A stretch of DNA of 64,000 nucleotides from Symsagittifera roscoffensis (lineage: Eukaryota; Xenacoelomorpha; Acoela; Convolutidae), in NCBI RefSeq assembly GCF_963678635.1, contig NC_087068.1, forward strand, positions 10,112,027-10,176,026, given 5' to 3'. The translations under genes were made by a program, and so were the position numbers. Below the pieces are notes generated by a model. That model ran no database searches. It was not told the origin of the DNA and was given only the letters and a program-made list of their open reading frames with translations. Below are positions 1 to 11,975 of this stretch, piece after piece. How positions within the stretch are numbered: position 1 is the first letter of the stretch; every line of letters starts with the position of its first letter.

Positions 1-2180
1 GAAAAATATTTCATCCGCTTTCCCAGCTTGACATCCACAAAATTTTATCAGGCAACTTCTGAACAAATTTTGAGATTACATGAGAAAAATTGTGATTAAA
101 AAGCCTGAAAACATTTATTTTTCCTTGCCATTCATAAAAATTGGGTGGGTCTGAGACAAAACATAATTTTGTTAACAACTTGTTACGACGCCGCAAAAAA
201 ATACTGTTTAAATTATTCGGCAAAACGCCGACATAAGTAGAGATTTATGATATTGGCATCTTTTGAGAAATCTTTTTTTTTGTGAAATTTAACAGAAAAG
301 TACGGAATCATTCAAATCAGCCAATTTTGATGTATATGTATCGAAGGGTTTTTTGCTTACGCGATACGCTATGCGATTTTAGAAAATTAACAGAACACAA
401 TCAATTTAACAGTATATGCCCTCCGTCATTTGAAATTATTTTTTGCTTCGAATTTTCCCGTACCGAGAAAATTCTTTACTTCTGACCTGAAATACTTTAT
501 ATCTAATCTAATTTCTGCTCGGAAATTCTTTTCAAAATGTTTAAGAAAGCAGGGATTTTTTAAAATTTTTGATTTCTCGTCTTAATTCTGACCAAAAAAT
601 AGCTAAATATAGTCTATTTTTCTCTAGTAAAAAAATTCTCCTGGTGGCGCTCGAACCCGAGATCTTCTGGTTTCTAAATTCTAGAGGGATGTGCTAGGGA
701 ATTTTTATCAAGAAAAACAGCCTCCGTTGGGTACAAGTTATCAAAAACTTTGCGAGCAGTTTTGCTGAACTAGATGTATCTTTTCAGTATACTTTCTAAA
801 TGACATAACTCCGCGTAGCAAGACAAAACCCTGCAAGTTTCGAGAGTCATTTAACAGGTTTGAAGTAAGTTTTGGTGGGAAGACAAGTAAATTTCAAAAC
901 AACAAACCAATTTAAAGCTATTTTGAATTAATTCAATATTTTGGGAATCTCCCTCCACACCCAACGTCAAGTACAAAGTATGAAAGTTAGCGACTATTCA
1001 CACAAGATTTGATTATTTTAGCTTGCTTCTACTCCATTTGGAGTCAAGTCTGAGCCGGAGAATTTCGCCGCTTCCGCTGCGCGTTGATAGAATTTTGGAA
1101 ACTAATTATCATAAGTTGACAATTTGCAAAACACGAATCTTTACAAAATTGCAGCAAATTTCATTTATCTGCGATTGAAAGTTTTTTTTTATCTGGAAGT
1201 GATTCAGCTAGTGATAGGTTCGAATAAACTGAACACAGAGGCAAAGGTGAGCTTCGCACCACTTGCGATTCAAAAACGAATGACTAAAATTGATATAAGA
1301 AAACTGAAAAAAAAACTTTAAATTTTTCAAAACGAAAACAGCAAAAGCCCAAAATATCGGAAACAATATTATCTGCATAAGCTTTGCAGAGAGCTTTCTG
1401 AATGCTAGAGCGAAGTCGAATTTTTAAAAAACTCCTTTCTGCGGGAACTAAGTCAGCAAAAATAAGCAGACACAAAAATCTAAAATAGTCGAAAATTTTC
1501 CCAACTGGAAACAAATTTTCGGGTTTTTTCGTCTCAAGCATCGGTGTATTTGCTACTGAAGAAAGCTGAAACTTAAGAAAAATCGAGCTACGGGAATCAA
1601 GCCCACAAAAATAGGCAGACGGACGATAGTCCGAAAAAGCACAAAAAGACAAGTTTGCGGAAAAAACAGGTCTAGGTCGGATTCGAACAACATGCCTTGG
1701 CCCTCCTAATCAGGTGCGTTACATATATGTAGACTTTGATTCTTTGATTGTGTTTATTTATCGATAAAAACTTTGTTTCTTTCGTTTTTTCTTTCTTTCT
1801 TTTAATTGATCGCATTTTTCTGCATTCTTCAAGCGTGATTTACTAATAGATATTCAACAATCAAACTCTGTGAAGTTTCTTAGGTCTTTTTCGTTTCACA
1901 TTGACTGCGAAATGCAAAGACAAATTCAGTTTCAAAAAGGGTGTGTTGACATAGTCTCCTTTATCTAAGTCATGTACAATGTTGAGCTCTCATGAACTGT
2001 TGTAGATGCAGAAATCGGAGAAACACACGCTATAAGGAATATAATTAAGCCCGTTTAGGTCCGTTTGTTCACTAGTCGACAAAAAATTGAATTTTAAATC
2101 TAAATAAATTGAAATTTACTTTTAATTATACTCAATTGTTTTCTTTTAATGGACGGACCTCACTGTTTTTTAATGGACAT
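1..2180. other. Non-coding AT-rich DNA
   Basis: No reading frame here looks like a gene; the open frames are short and of low complexity. Two patches resemble the 3' half of a tRNA read on the minus strand, with a B-box-like GTTCGA core: about 640-705 and about 1669-1735. They are probably SINE remnants. A motif around 1225-1270 (ACAGAGGC, then GAGCTTCGCACC) recurs near 9506, 13530 and 17287, so it belongs to an interspersed repeat. Confidence 0.5.
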
Positions 2181-2780
2181 CAGTGTAATTTAACCAAACC
2201 AATTGGTATGACTGCCACAGGGGTTCCTCTGTAAATCGATCAGGATCTCTATAACTAAAACTAATGACCCCCCATCACTTTATGGTAGCTAATAACAAAA
2301 TTCCCCCATTTAAAAAATTGTTAGACAGCTAAGCATATGTAAGTTTTGTACATAGTAACGTGTCTATTATTTTTTTTTCATAAGAGGGAGAAAAAGTTAA
2401 TGAAACTATCGACGATCGATCATCGCGGAGTCCTAAATGATAGAAAAAAATTGTTTAAGTATATGTTCTTGATGTTAAATGATTATTTGAATGCGTACCT
2501 ATCCGCATCTCAGTCGAGCACAACTGCAACAAAAAACTCTAAGTAGACAACTTTTCAAAAAAAAAATTTTTTCTTGAAGCTTTGAAAAAATCCATTTAAT
2601 TTTGGCACATGTGTGATAGAGGTCCCAAGAAAATAACAGATTTTATAATGTAACTTAAAGCATCGAGTAATTAGCACAAAAGAGGCAGATTACTCAAGTT
2701 TGAGACAAGCGTTATAAAACACCGAGTGACGTTTAAATATTAATTTCATCGCGTATTTGCTAAATTTTAATTTTTCGCAG

Positions 2781-2906
2781 ATGCCGGAATTCAGGCCGAC
2801 GATATTTCAAGCCGAATCAAAGGATCAGGGTCTTCAAGCCAACATTTTGCTGAAAATTTTTGGAAGAATTCATCCATTTCATGGACTTTCTTTGCCATAC
2901 ATTGAG
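2781..2906 (+). CDS. Possible internal or first coding exon, unrecognised protein
   Basis: This 42-codon open segment is bounded by a pyrimidine-rich acceptor (TTTTTCGCAG) and a donor-like GTGACT. It begins with ATG directly after the acceptor and reads MPEFRPTIFQAESKDQGLQA and onward, ending in phase 0. No family is recognised. It lies in the first unit of a diverged tandem duplication. The same segment in the second unit has lost its frame, which fits one functional and one decayed exon copy but does not prove it. The next plus-strand exon candidate (5093-5147) is not in matching phase, so at least one exon would be missing between them. Treat this as a hypothesis. Confidence 0.25.
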
Positions 2907-3496
2907 GTGACTTTTTTAAATTTTCTGAGTACGATGTTTATATTCAAGGAAACTACAAAAAAAACGTAGTACACCACTGATTGCTCCATTAAGCTGGTTA
3001 TGCTAGCAAATTAGCCAATTGGTTGATTGCAATAGGGTGTTTCTCTGTTAATCGATCAGAACCTTTTCAACTGAAAACTAACAACCACCCAACCATTTTT
3101 TAATACCTAGTAACAAATTGCCCCCATTTAAAAACTACTTAAACTGCTGAGCATATGTGAATTTTGTACCTAGCAACGTGTCTACCCGTTTTCAAAAAGG
3201 GGAGAAATAATTAATGAAATCAATCGATTATGGCGAAGTCCTATATACTAGCAAAAAAAAATTTACCAAAAGTACTTGATGTTTAACCGCTACTTGTGTG
3301 TGTACTTATCCGCATCTCACTCGAGCAAGAATGCAACAAAATATTCTGATTGGACAAATTTTTCCGAAGCTTTTTTCTAATAGTTTTAAAAATTTCAATT
3401 TATATAGTACAAGTGTGATAGAGAGGTCCCAAGAAATTAGCAGGGTCCCTAATGCAATAACAGTGCAATGGAAATTTTGGTTTGGTGATGTAAATT

Positions 3497-3628
3497 AAAG
3501 CATCGAAAAGAGGCAGACTACTTAAGTTTGAAAGCATCAAATAATTAGCACAAAAGACGCAGACTACTTAAATTTGATGAAAGCATCGAATAATTAGCAC
3601 AAAAGAGGCAGACTACTTAAATTTGAGA
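3497..3628. repeat. Three direct copies of a unit of about 35-50 bp
   Basis: The unit, AAAGCATCGAATAATTAGCA followed by CAAAAGAGGCAGACTACTTAAATTTGA, occurs three times head to tail inside the second unit of the tandem duplication. The first copy is shortened. The first duplication unit has only one copy (about 2657-2705), so this amplification came after the larger duplication. Confidence 0.75.
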
Positions 3629-5025
3629 CAAGTGTTTAAAAACACCAATCGGCGTCAAATTATTAATTTCATTATCGTATTTGTTCAGCTTTAAAGCCCC
3701 TCACACTAGAGCTAGACTTCACGCCGATGAGACTTAAATCCAAATCAAAAGATCAGGGACTTCAAGCCAAAATTTTGCTGAATTTTTTTTTGAAAAACGT
3801 CTGCATTTAATGGACTTTCTTTGTCATATATTGGCTTTTTCATTTTTTCTGTGAATGGAGTCTTTATTCAATGTAGCCAAAAAACTAAGTTAAAGAGGTT
3901 TTCCTTAATTATAAGTTATGCAGTGTCCAGCCAAAATCAGCTCAGAGTCGTACGCAGAAATTTTCGAGAAGGGGGGCGGTTTTTCCAAATAATTTTATAG
4001 GTTGACCAATTTGAATTTTCCGAGCTCTCACAGAGTAAAATAAGGACCCTAGTTTGCAAAAAAAATTTTGCTACGAAGGCAAACTTTTCAAGAAACAGGC
4101 CAAAAAAGGCGTTTTTAGGCACTTTTTGGAAAATATTTAACAAAAAATTGCACTTTTTTTGGCGCTTGCTCACCCCTCAAAATAAGTCATATTGGCTTCA
4201 AATGCGCCTTTGAAAAATGTTCAGGTTGTTCAGCGAAAATTGGATGTCATAAAGTTATACCAAAGGGGGTACCCTTCGAATCTCTCAGATGCGAAAGCGA
4301 ATTAACGAATGCGCGAAAATAAAAATCAGCCAATTAGATTTCAGTAATCCAAAATTTGGAAAGGAAACGTGACTTCTTATTGATATTGGCCGAATCTAAA
4401 AATGGCAGAAAAACGCAAAACTTTCAAATTGTCACTTACAGCAGCTGAGTTCGAACAAATTTTATATTTAAAAGGTTTCGTTATGAAAGATGCGAAATAT
4501 TGCTTCATTTAATTCATTTTATTTGAATGACAATTGATTCTTTTTAAAAATTGGCTTTCGGCTAATTTTGTTTTCGATCCTTCGCCCACGAGCTTTTGCC
4601 CATTCCGGCCTTCGCGAATGAGACGAGCCCCCCTCCCCCCTCCCTCCTCGGCACGCATCTGAGTTCAGATGAAATTGACCAAAATCTTAGAGAAAAATGC
4701 AGACAAAAATTATCCCATCTTGAAAAATCAGTCAAACTCATCCTAAGCACGGAGACATTTTATTGGTGCTAAGTCTTAACAGCTTACTAATGCCAAGTTT
4801 CTACAAAACTAATTAAACCAAAAAATAGAGCCGGATATGTTCGTTAACGTATTCTTCTTTAAAGATCAAATTATAGAAAAGCAACACAACAAAAAATTGT
4901 TTTCGCATATCATTTTAAACAAATTCATCGAAATCAATTAGTGTACATACAATATTTTAACATAAAAAACTTTGCTGAAAACAAGAGTTTAAAATGGATT
5001 ATTTCCTTTCAGTTTTTCGGGGGAA

Positions 5026-5059
5026 TTTGAGACACCTTGAACCCTCACGGTGTCTCAAA
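5026..5059. repeat. Perfect 11-bp inverted repeat (hairpin)
   Basis: TTTGAGACACC and GGTGTCTCAAA are exact reverse complements separated by 12 nt. The hairpin sits about 35 bp upstream of the exon-like segment at 5093. Its function is unknown. Confidence 0.7.
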
Positions 5060-5092
5060 AACTTTCTTATCATGAAAACAGTTTTACCACAG

Positions 5093-5147
5093 AGCTAAAG
5101 CCATTATGATGGGACACTACCTTGGACGTGGTGATCCTGTCCATCCT
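5093..5147 (+). CDS. Possible internal exon, unrecognised protein
   Basis: A 55-nt segment lies between a polypyrimidine acceptor (TTTTACCACAG) and a consensus donor (GTAAGT). In the frame that uses one nucleotide from an upstream exon it reads AKAIMMGHYLGRGDPVHP and ends in phase 0. The frame is compatible with the short terminal-exon candidate at 7257-7319. The good splice sites are the main support. The peptide matches no family I can name, and the segment is short enough to arise by chance. Confidence 0.3.
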
Positions 5148-5647
5148 GTAAGTATTACGACTGGCAGTTTATCACAAGAGAGATAACCTATGATTAACGT
5201 TCGGTTTTTGAATTTTTTGAATGATGAACTCAGAACACTGATTTCTTTCAAAATCATCTTTCAAAAACTCTGCTTATTATTTATAGAAAACGTCGCTTCA
5301 ATCAAATTCATTTAGATCAAGGTCAATTTCAAAAAAAAAAGAATAGCACTGCACGCTTTTTGGCCACATTCGCAGTTTTAGCATGGAACGTTTGTGTTTT
5401 GATATGAAATCCATTGCTTTAAGACGGCAGCTGCTAAAAAAATTATGACGACGCTAAGGAAAAAATGCTTTAAATAATTATTTTAAGCTTTTCTGAGAAT
5501 TAGTAAGTCCGAAGTCAAAAACTTGAAGTCAGTGCATCATCATGTGCTTCATTCTTAAACGCTCATATTACTCATTTTTTTAGTCACTAATTCCACTGCG
5601 AAAATGTTTAAATTAACTAATAAAATTGAATCAACATTAGTAGGCTA

Positions 5648-6638
5648 CACTGGGCTTCAACAATTAAAAACTTGATTTCAACGAGCAAACTAACTATTTT
5701 TTTCACGTTATTTTAGTTTTCTCTGCAACTAATTAGGATTTAGGGTCGCAATTTTGACGCGTGATTGATAAAATTATTTGAAAAGAGCTGGCCGGAACGG
5801 TTTCGGACCCGTTAAATTGCCAGTATATCATGACTAGTTTTTAAAGTGTTCATGTTGTTGAAACGTCCTCGCAATTAACATAACAAAGCTGAATCATAGG
5901 CTCAAATTGGTTCTGCGGGAAGTTGATGAGCATGATTTATTCCTTATGTCGGCGAAAGTCGACAGACAAAAGCATTGCAATAGTGACTTTATCTGGCTTG
6001 AAAAACGGTCATATTTGTTTTGACGACACAGACATTCAGGTTTTTGGGAGCTTATACCAGAAAAGGTTTATGAATAATTTCGAACTGATGATCGAAACAC
6101 GCCAACGAAGGACTGTTCAAGCTAGATTTTTGGCTAAATAACTGCACTGATCCATGCATAAATTTCTCATTAGCGGTTATTTTGTCTTTCTTTTTGTCCA
6201 ATTTTCTTGTATAAGCTCACAAAAACCTATGTCTGGTTCGTCAACAAACATGACCGTTTTTCGATGCCAGACCAAGGCACTCTTTCAATTGTTTTGTCTG
6301 TTGATTTTCGGCGACAAAGAATAAGTGAAGCGCATCAGCTTCCCACAGAAACAGTTTGAGCCCATGAATTCAGATTTCCTATGCTGTTTACGAGGACGTT
6401 TCCACAACATGAGCACTTTAAAAACTAGTCATGATAAACTGGCGATTTAACGCCTTCAAAACAAGATTGCTCATATTTTGTTCCGGCCAACTCCTTTCAA
6501 ATAGTTTCATCTATAGCGTGTCAAGTTTTCAACCCTATATCTTAATTTGTTGCATAGAAAACAAGGAAAACGTGAAGAAAAAATGTCATGTACTTGCTCG
6601 TTCAAATCAATTGTATACTTATTCGTTGTAGCCCAGTG
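5648..6638. mobile_element. Fold-back (long inverted repeat) DNA element, TA-flanked, MITE-like
   Basis: The two halves of this 991-bp segment are reverse complements: a left arm of about 5648-6060 and a right arm of about 6205-6638, around a spacer of roughly 140 bp. The outer termini are CACTGGGCTTCAAC and, reverse-complemented from the right, CACTGGGCTACAAC. A TA dinucleotide lies immediately outside each end (5646-5647 and 6639-6640). By eye the arms differ at roughly a quarter of positions and contain indels, so the insertion is old. TA flanks and inverted termini fit a non-autonomous Tc1/mariner-like element. No transposase is encoded; the 72-codon open frame at 5923-6141 runs across the left arm and spacer and is not a recognisable protein. 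Confidence 0.8.
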
Positions 6639-7256
6639 TAATTATGGAAGTCCTTCAACTTTATTTGGGTGCTTACACTTGATTGTCATCTAATCCACGA
6701 ACAATCACACTATCATTTTGTTTTAAAAAAAGCCCAAGACTCAGGTTGCAGAGAAAAACTATTTCCAAACTCTAACACGGTTCCTACAAACGCTTGAGAA
6801 AAATGGGACGCACAATTATCCATCTAAGAATTTAACAAGACCATTACCAAGGAAACAATTTCATACGCTGTACAATTTCATTCGCCGTCATAGGCTGTAC
6901 ATCTAGTATGATGGTCCTTTCCCTCGTGAATCAATGGTCTTAATCCTAATCATACCACCCTCCCATTTTCAGTTATTGGCATTTTTTGTCAAGCTCATTT
7001 TTAAACAATGCAAACAAAAGAAGCGGGTATCGTTTGAACCAGAGAAAGTTACAAAGGAATTATTTTTGTATTCATATAGCGCAAATCATATTTCTGGATA
7101 AAATATTCAATGACGTAGACAAGCTAACCTTTTGATAAATTAGAAGGGATTCGCAAGGTAACTAACTCGAATGACCTTCCTTTTTCTTTTAACCGTGAAG
7201 TAAATTACCATAATCAAAAGCAGTATAGACAAAAAAATATATTTCTTTTCTTGCAG

Positions 7257-7319
7257 TTGCAGCTCAGTCAGAACAAACTCCAAGAAATAGCACTGATGTT
7301 GACAAAATTGTTAGTTTGA
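7257..7319 (+). CDS. Possible terminal coding exon, unrecognised protein
   Basis: A strong acceptor (a pyrimidine-rich run ending TTGCAG) is followed by 20 codons, LQLSQNKLQEIALMLTKLLV, and a TGA. The peptide would form an amphipathic leucine-rich helix. It opens in phase 0, matching the phase in which the candidate exon 5093-5147 closes. The intervening intron would contain the fold-back element. The evidence is limited to splice-site quality and phase. Confidence 0.22.
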   Translation: MQLSQNKLQEIALMLTKLLV

Positions 7320-8085
7320 GCAATGCTTTTGGAAAATTAGGAAGGTCCAACTGACGCCAAAAACTTGAACTTTAACCAGCCTAGGAAAAGAATTTGGCAT
7401 TTTTGGAGCTAATTTGAAGGTTTTTAAGAGAAATGGATAAGCGGACATCTCATAATTTCCGCCATCAACCTTAATGCTAAATAAGAAATCCAACATAACG
7501 TTCACCTAATCATTTCAGCTGCTCCAATTTATATTATAGCAACAAAATTAGGAAAAAAATATTTCTGGATTGGAAATAACATGAATTTAATGAAAAAAAA
7601 GTAAATTACAAGACTTCAAGGGCAATTGGAACAAAAATTAAATGAAAGAAAATTTCAGCTTTTAGGAAAAATTACTGACGTTTCAAGCTTGCCACTGCAA
7701 CTTAAGATTTTATGTAGATTAATATTCATTAGAAAAAACTGAACTCATCCATTCACTTCTACTTAAATCGGGATTATGTCATTTGTGATTCCGAAATGAA
7801 GTTGATTTGCATCAAATTAAAGATACAATTTAATGAACTTTCTACTCAGATAACCTCCAAGAGCTGAATTTTCGATGTGAAAAATACTATAATATCAATA
7901 CAATTATATATCGAAACCATTTGGTGCTTCAAAGTTGCAGAAGGCGAACTCTTCCCGAGCTTAAATGAAAAAAAAATCACAATTTTAGAAGACAATTTTT
8001 GACAGTGAATTCAGCAAGGCTTATATTTGAAAAATACTCAATATTAAAAATTAGCATTTGAACCTTCTGCAACTTACGTTTTACT

Positions 8086-8091
8086 TTTATT
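8086..8091 (-). terminator. Polyadenylation signal of the EMC10 gene
   Basis: The plus-strand TTTATT gives AATAAA on the minus strand, 31 nt past the stop codon of the EMC10 reading frame. Confidence 0.6.
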
Positions 8092-8121
8092 TAATAAATT
8101 TTTAGTCTTTTCTGTTAGTTT

Positions 8122-8769
8122 CTATCTGCCCCCTCCCCCACCGCCTTGAGAGTTCATGAACAAAATCAATACAGCAGGTAGAATATACATCCAGTATTTC
8201 TGCAGGAATCCGCGGTTGTCCGGGGGGTTTGCCAGCTTTTCCCTCTGCTCTTCTTTAATTTTATCCAGGAAACTTTGAGTATCCGGCGCGGGTGATGGCG
8301 AGTGTGCTATGTAGTCGACGACTGTTGAAAACTCATCCGGAATCGGAGCTGTTGATAAAAATTGAGGGTCGCAAAATGCTCCGTCGGTCTCTAACTTAAT
8401 ATGCACACCTTTTACATGTCGAGTCGGAGTCAATGACACGAAAAGCTTCTCACGAAGACCCGAATGCAACAATGCACAACCTTTCGTGTAACTTTGCACA
8501 GTGTATGGTTTATTTTCGCTGCTAACACAATTCAGTCTAAATTGATATAAAGAGTTCGAATTTGCTAAATGATGCAACAATTCCGTTCTTTGAAGATTTA
8601 TTTCGAAAGGCTCATAAGTGACCTTATCGATTGAAAAAGACAGCTTTGCTTTTGGTTTCCAGTTGCCAAGAAAGTGTTCTAGAATACAGGAACCATCATC
8701 AGGTTGAATTTCAGTCGCAAACGCAGCCAGAACTTCAATTAAGCAAAGGAATATGAACCGTTTTCTCAT
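8122..8769 (-). CDS. EMC10: ER membrane protein complex subunit 10 (EMC10), intronless
   Basis: Complete 215-residue frame with ATG and stop. EMC10 is a lumenal subunit, anchored by one membrane span, of the ER membrane complex, which inserts transmembrane segments and tail-anchored proteins. Residues 1-18 form a signal peptide. The middle is a beta-rich lumenal domain with cysteines at about 28, 80, 93 and 132. The C-terminus carries the family's hallmark: DNRGFLQKYWMYILPAVLIL, a single transmembrane helix beginning about residue 190, then a glycine-rich tail (GGGGGGR). It is somewhat shorter than vertebrate EMC10 (about 260 residues). The only in-frame start preceding the signal peptide was chosen. 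A polyadenylation signal lies 31 nt downstream. The lack of introns is notable because the neighbouring G alpha gene has five; the host gene could be naturally intronless or a retrocopy. No decay is visible. Confidence 0.9.
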   Translation of the reverse strand: MRKRFIFLCLIEVLAAFATEIQPDDGSCILEHFLGNWKPKAKLSFSIDKVTYEPFEINLQRTELLHHLANSNSLYQFRLNCVSSENKPYTVQSYTKGCALLHSGLREKLFVSLTPTRHVKGVHIKLETDGAFCDPQFLSTAPIPDEFSTVVDYIAHSPSPAPDTQSFLDKIKEEQREKLANPPDNRGFLQKYWMYILPAVLILFMNSQGGGGGGR

Positions 8770-11460
8770 TTCAACTCTGAAATCAAACCCACTTTAAATC
8801 TCAAATCAAAGATCATCCAAACGTCCTTCCATTGCAGTGAAGGTCATTTCAATTTCAACCAAGCTAAAAGTCACTGTCTCTATTAAAAATAGATGTTCAG
8901 CGGTTCCTTGAAAGCTTCCGCGGGAAAAACCAGCGGTTCCTTGAAAGCTCAATCAATTATTTAATTTAAAGCGCGTGTGAGTTTCAATGAGCAGCAAAAG
9001 ACCATTCATCCCCATTGAAGATACAGTTAATGGATTAAGTGCAAAGAAACGTAGACTTATGTCTGTAATTGCTAAATATTGCCAATGAACAGAGTATCCA
9101 ACAACAAGACCCAATGACGGGACGCTATAGAAATGAAATTATCTATTAGCACAACAAATAATTCCATTAACAGATCCCCTCATTGACAAAAGCTTTCAAA
9201 ATAAACCTGATTATCCAGGTTGACACAGGTTCAATTTCTTCCTCGTTCACTCTTTTAATTTCCCATGAACCTTTTCAGTTAATGTAAGCACCTATTTCAG
9301 TTTCAAACAGCATAACATCGACAGAAGAAAAAAAATACAGGAGAATTTGCGGATCAACCGTCCAAACCCCCCAGTGACCAAAAGTAAACTGTACTCCCTA
9401 ACCACGTATTAGTTTAGATCCAAATTTCCTATTTTCACACCTTAACTATTTTTAAGAAAATGAAAAAGACCCCAAAACTCAAAGAGAGTCAATAGACAAA
9501 TTTTACAGAGGCGAAGCAGTGCTTTGCAAACAATAGCGAGACAACAACAAAAAAGCAGATTTAGAAAGTGAAATAAGAAAAGATAGAAATAAGCCTCGAA
9601 TTACTAAAACTTTGCTGTGTATGGGCTTCGAACCTGCGACCTCGAAAATTTGAGTCTCACACCCTGTGCCCTCGGCAACGAACGCTTAACAATCGGCAAA
9701 CACTCATCACAAATAAAACAGCTACATATTCTAACAAATTGCGAATGCAATGCAGCAAAAGTGGCACCAAATACAAATAGACGCAATTTCGCAACTTATA
9801 ATTTGGAATTTAACAAACAGAAGGCATCCGCACTAAATTAGTAATAAATTGGAAAGCATAAAACCTCATCATGTATAAATTATGCATTTTTAAAAAATTA
9901 CAAGATACCTTTTATCGGTTCATTTGATTAATTTAAAATGTATCAGCTGCGTTAAGTTATTACGATTCGAATTTCACTGCTATTGCTATCAAAAAGCCGT
10001 AAAAGTGCCCCAAAATTAGCACCAATATTTGCGATTTAGTCAAGAAAAAAAAAGATTAGTCGTAGACTAACACTAACTCTCACTTAAATCCGCTTGTGTA
10101 AATACACAAAAAACCAAAAAAAAATTTTCTATTTTTTTTCAGTTGCAAACGACGGGTATCAAACTTGACAAGAATCTAAACCCAAAACCCACACGGGCTA
10201 ATGACAAAAAGACGGGTCTGATCTAGCCTGTGAACTTGATAGCAAGCGAAACAAAGTTAAGGCATTTCGGCGGGTAACTGAACGATTTAGACCTTTGACC
10301 AAAAATTGTTACCCAACAAGCTTGCCTTTAAATCGAGCGATAACAAGGCTAAATGCTTTAAAAAGGTGATTCAATATCGGCTGATAATTTTCTTCTAATT
10401 GTGTTTTAACATCTATCTAAATCAACTAGCTACAGTGTTTGCTTTTAAGATTGCATTGAAATCTAGGTTAGTTTATGTTGTTTTTCAGGTGAATTTGTTG
10501 TCTAACGCCTATACTTTGGACCGTACCAACATTCTAGAAAATCATTATTTGTCGGTAACAAAAAAAAGTTGCTTTCAAGCTAATTTTTTTTTCAATCAAA
10601 TCGGAGAAAAAAACAGATGTATTCTATTTAATCTCTCAAAAAATTAGAAGGCAACGTGAATAAATAAAACAAAAAAAAAACAAAGAGAAATAAAAAGCTT
10701 TTACAAGCTTGTGAATTATCGAAAACTGAACAAAATATTCTTTTTTCTTTCAAAATTGAAGTTTCAAAATGACTTAACGAAAAAAATTGGATGAGAAAAA
10801 AACTGTTCACTCTGTGAAGAACAAAACGTATACTTGCAAAAAATGAATAGTAGAAAACCCAAACAAGGTTATTGGTGTGAAACTTACGGAGCTCTAAAAC
10901 TATTAAGGGCCATAACGAAAAACAAATTTAGGCTTTGTAACTATTCGTTGAAACTGAAAAAAGTGTAATCAAATGTTTTATTCCTTCAAGAAAAGCGCAA
11001 AACAGGGAGACTTTTACATGTTTTAAACTAAATTACTTTTGCTCTTTTTTGTGCGAATCTAAAATCCGACAAAAACGCCGGACGCCCATTAAACTGGACA
11101 ATTTTAGTTTCAAAATCCTAAAACCAAAAGTTACTATACAAAGCAATCGCTGATAAAGCTTAGGTGCAATACAAATCAGAAGGAAATATACTGAGATCAC
11201 TCAAAATAAGAGAACTTCTTATTACTAAACTCCGACCTTGCAAATTAGACAGAGTTAACGACAGAAAACCTAGCCAAACAAGAGTTGAAAAGTGTGAAAA
11301 AAAGAAGTAAAACCAAAACTTATTGGCTTCTTTTTGAAACTTTTGACTTCGAAGAAACAAAGCCTAACACGTTGAAACTCTATAAACATTTTTTTTTTCA
11401 TAGAACTAGTCCAATTAAAGAAAATAGGATAAATTTGTATTTATATTATTCTATGGGGAA
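8770..11460. other. Intergenic AT-rich DNA
   Basis: Apart from the SINE-like patch at 9600-9720, I see no convincing gene. There are homopolymer-rich tracts and short random open frames. The segment 8888-8955 repeats the phrase CAGCGGTTCCTTGAAAGCTY twice. Confidence 0.5.
9600..9720 (-). repeat. tRNA-derived SINE-like fragment
   Basis: Read on the minus strand, this has a B-box-like core (GTCGCAGGTTCGAAGCCC) with a run of tRNA-like sequence upstream. It resembles the better-preserved copy at 15540-15602. It is too diverged to be a functional tRNA gene. Confidence 0.45.
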
Positions 11461-11463
11461 ATT

Positions 11464-11975
11464 TCAAACATAGCCAATCGAAGATTGAAAAAAATAATGA
11501 AAGCAAGTAAACAGAAAAAAAAACACTGTGTTGAAAAAACAACTTTCGAATTTCGAAGAGAAAAATAGACACCCTTTAAGCTGTTTGAATTTCTAGAACA
11601 ATTTATGACTGGCGCTTTTTTGATAACATGAACCCAACTTGAGAAAACTGTATCAATAGGTAAAGTTTTTATTCCGCTTGAAATATAAAATTAAATTCCA
11701 CTTTCGAAACTAGAAATCGTTCACAATTTTTTGCGCTATTTTTCACGTTTGAATTTGGAGAGTGCTATTGACGTAACTTTCAGCAGATGCATTTTCATTG
11801 ACCTCAAAAAGTGCAAATATACCCAAATGTAGTAAAAAATGCATGAATATGTGTGAATGCAAGTCTGTAGTTATTAGAGATTTTATGCACATCTTAAGAC
11901 TTTTTTCCTGAAAAAAAAAACAAAAAAACTAGCAAGACCTATATAAGAGTCTTCACTAAGTTCGTTACTCTTAAC
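11464..11975. repeat. Interspersed repeat family (about 470 bp), copy A
   Basis: Begins near ACATAGCCAATCGAAGATTG and ends near TATATAAGAGTCTTCACTA. The same blocks in the same order recur at about 15955-16420 and 17345-17830: GCAAGTAAACA, then AACACTG, CTTTAAGCTGTTTGAATTTC, CCCAACTTGAGAAAAC, CGAAACTAGAAATCG and a TATAAGAGTCT-type end. The TATA-like motif near the end recalls a promoter-bearing unit such as an LTR, but I could not find paired ends. Confidence 0.7.

Larger units (their letters stand above)
2180..3865. repeat. Diverged direct tandem duplication (two units of about 0.8 kb)
   Basis: The segment at about 2180-2960 is repeated at about 2995-3865. Shared blocks appear in the same order: an AACCAATTGG-like start, AATCGATCAG, CCCCCATTTAAAAA, GCATATGT followed by TTTTGTAC, CTTATCCGCATCTCA, GTGTGATAGAG followed by GTCCCAAGAAA, GCATCGA followed by ATTAGCACAAAAGA, and ATCAGGG followed by CTTCAAGCCAA. 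Divergence is obvious, so the duplication is old. The first unit contains an exon-like open segment (2781-2906). The matching part of the second unit (about 3722-3835) is broken by indels and a stop. Confidence 0.7.

Noticed and set aside
3935-4290. Possible gene in a minus-strand frame (3937-4173)
   Set aside because: The DNA is shared with repeats near 24.0, 25.1 and 32.8 kb; an interspersed repeat, not a gene.
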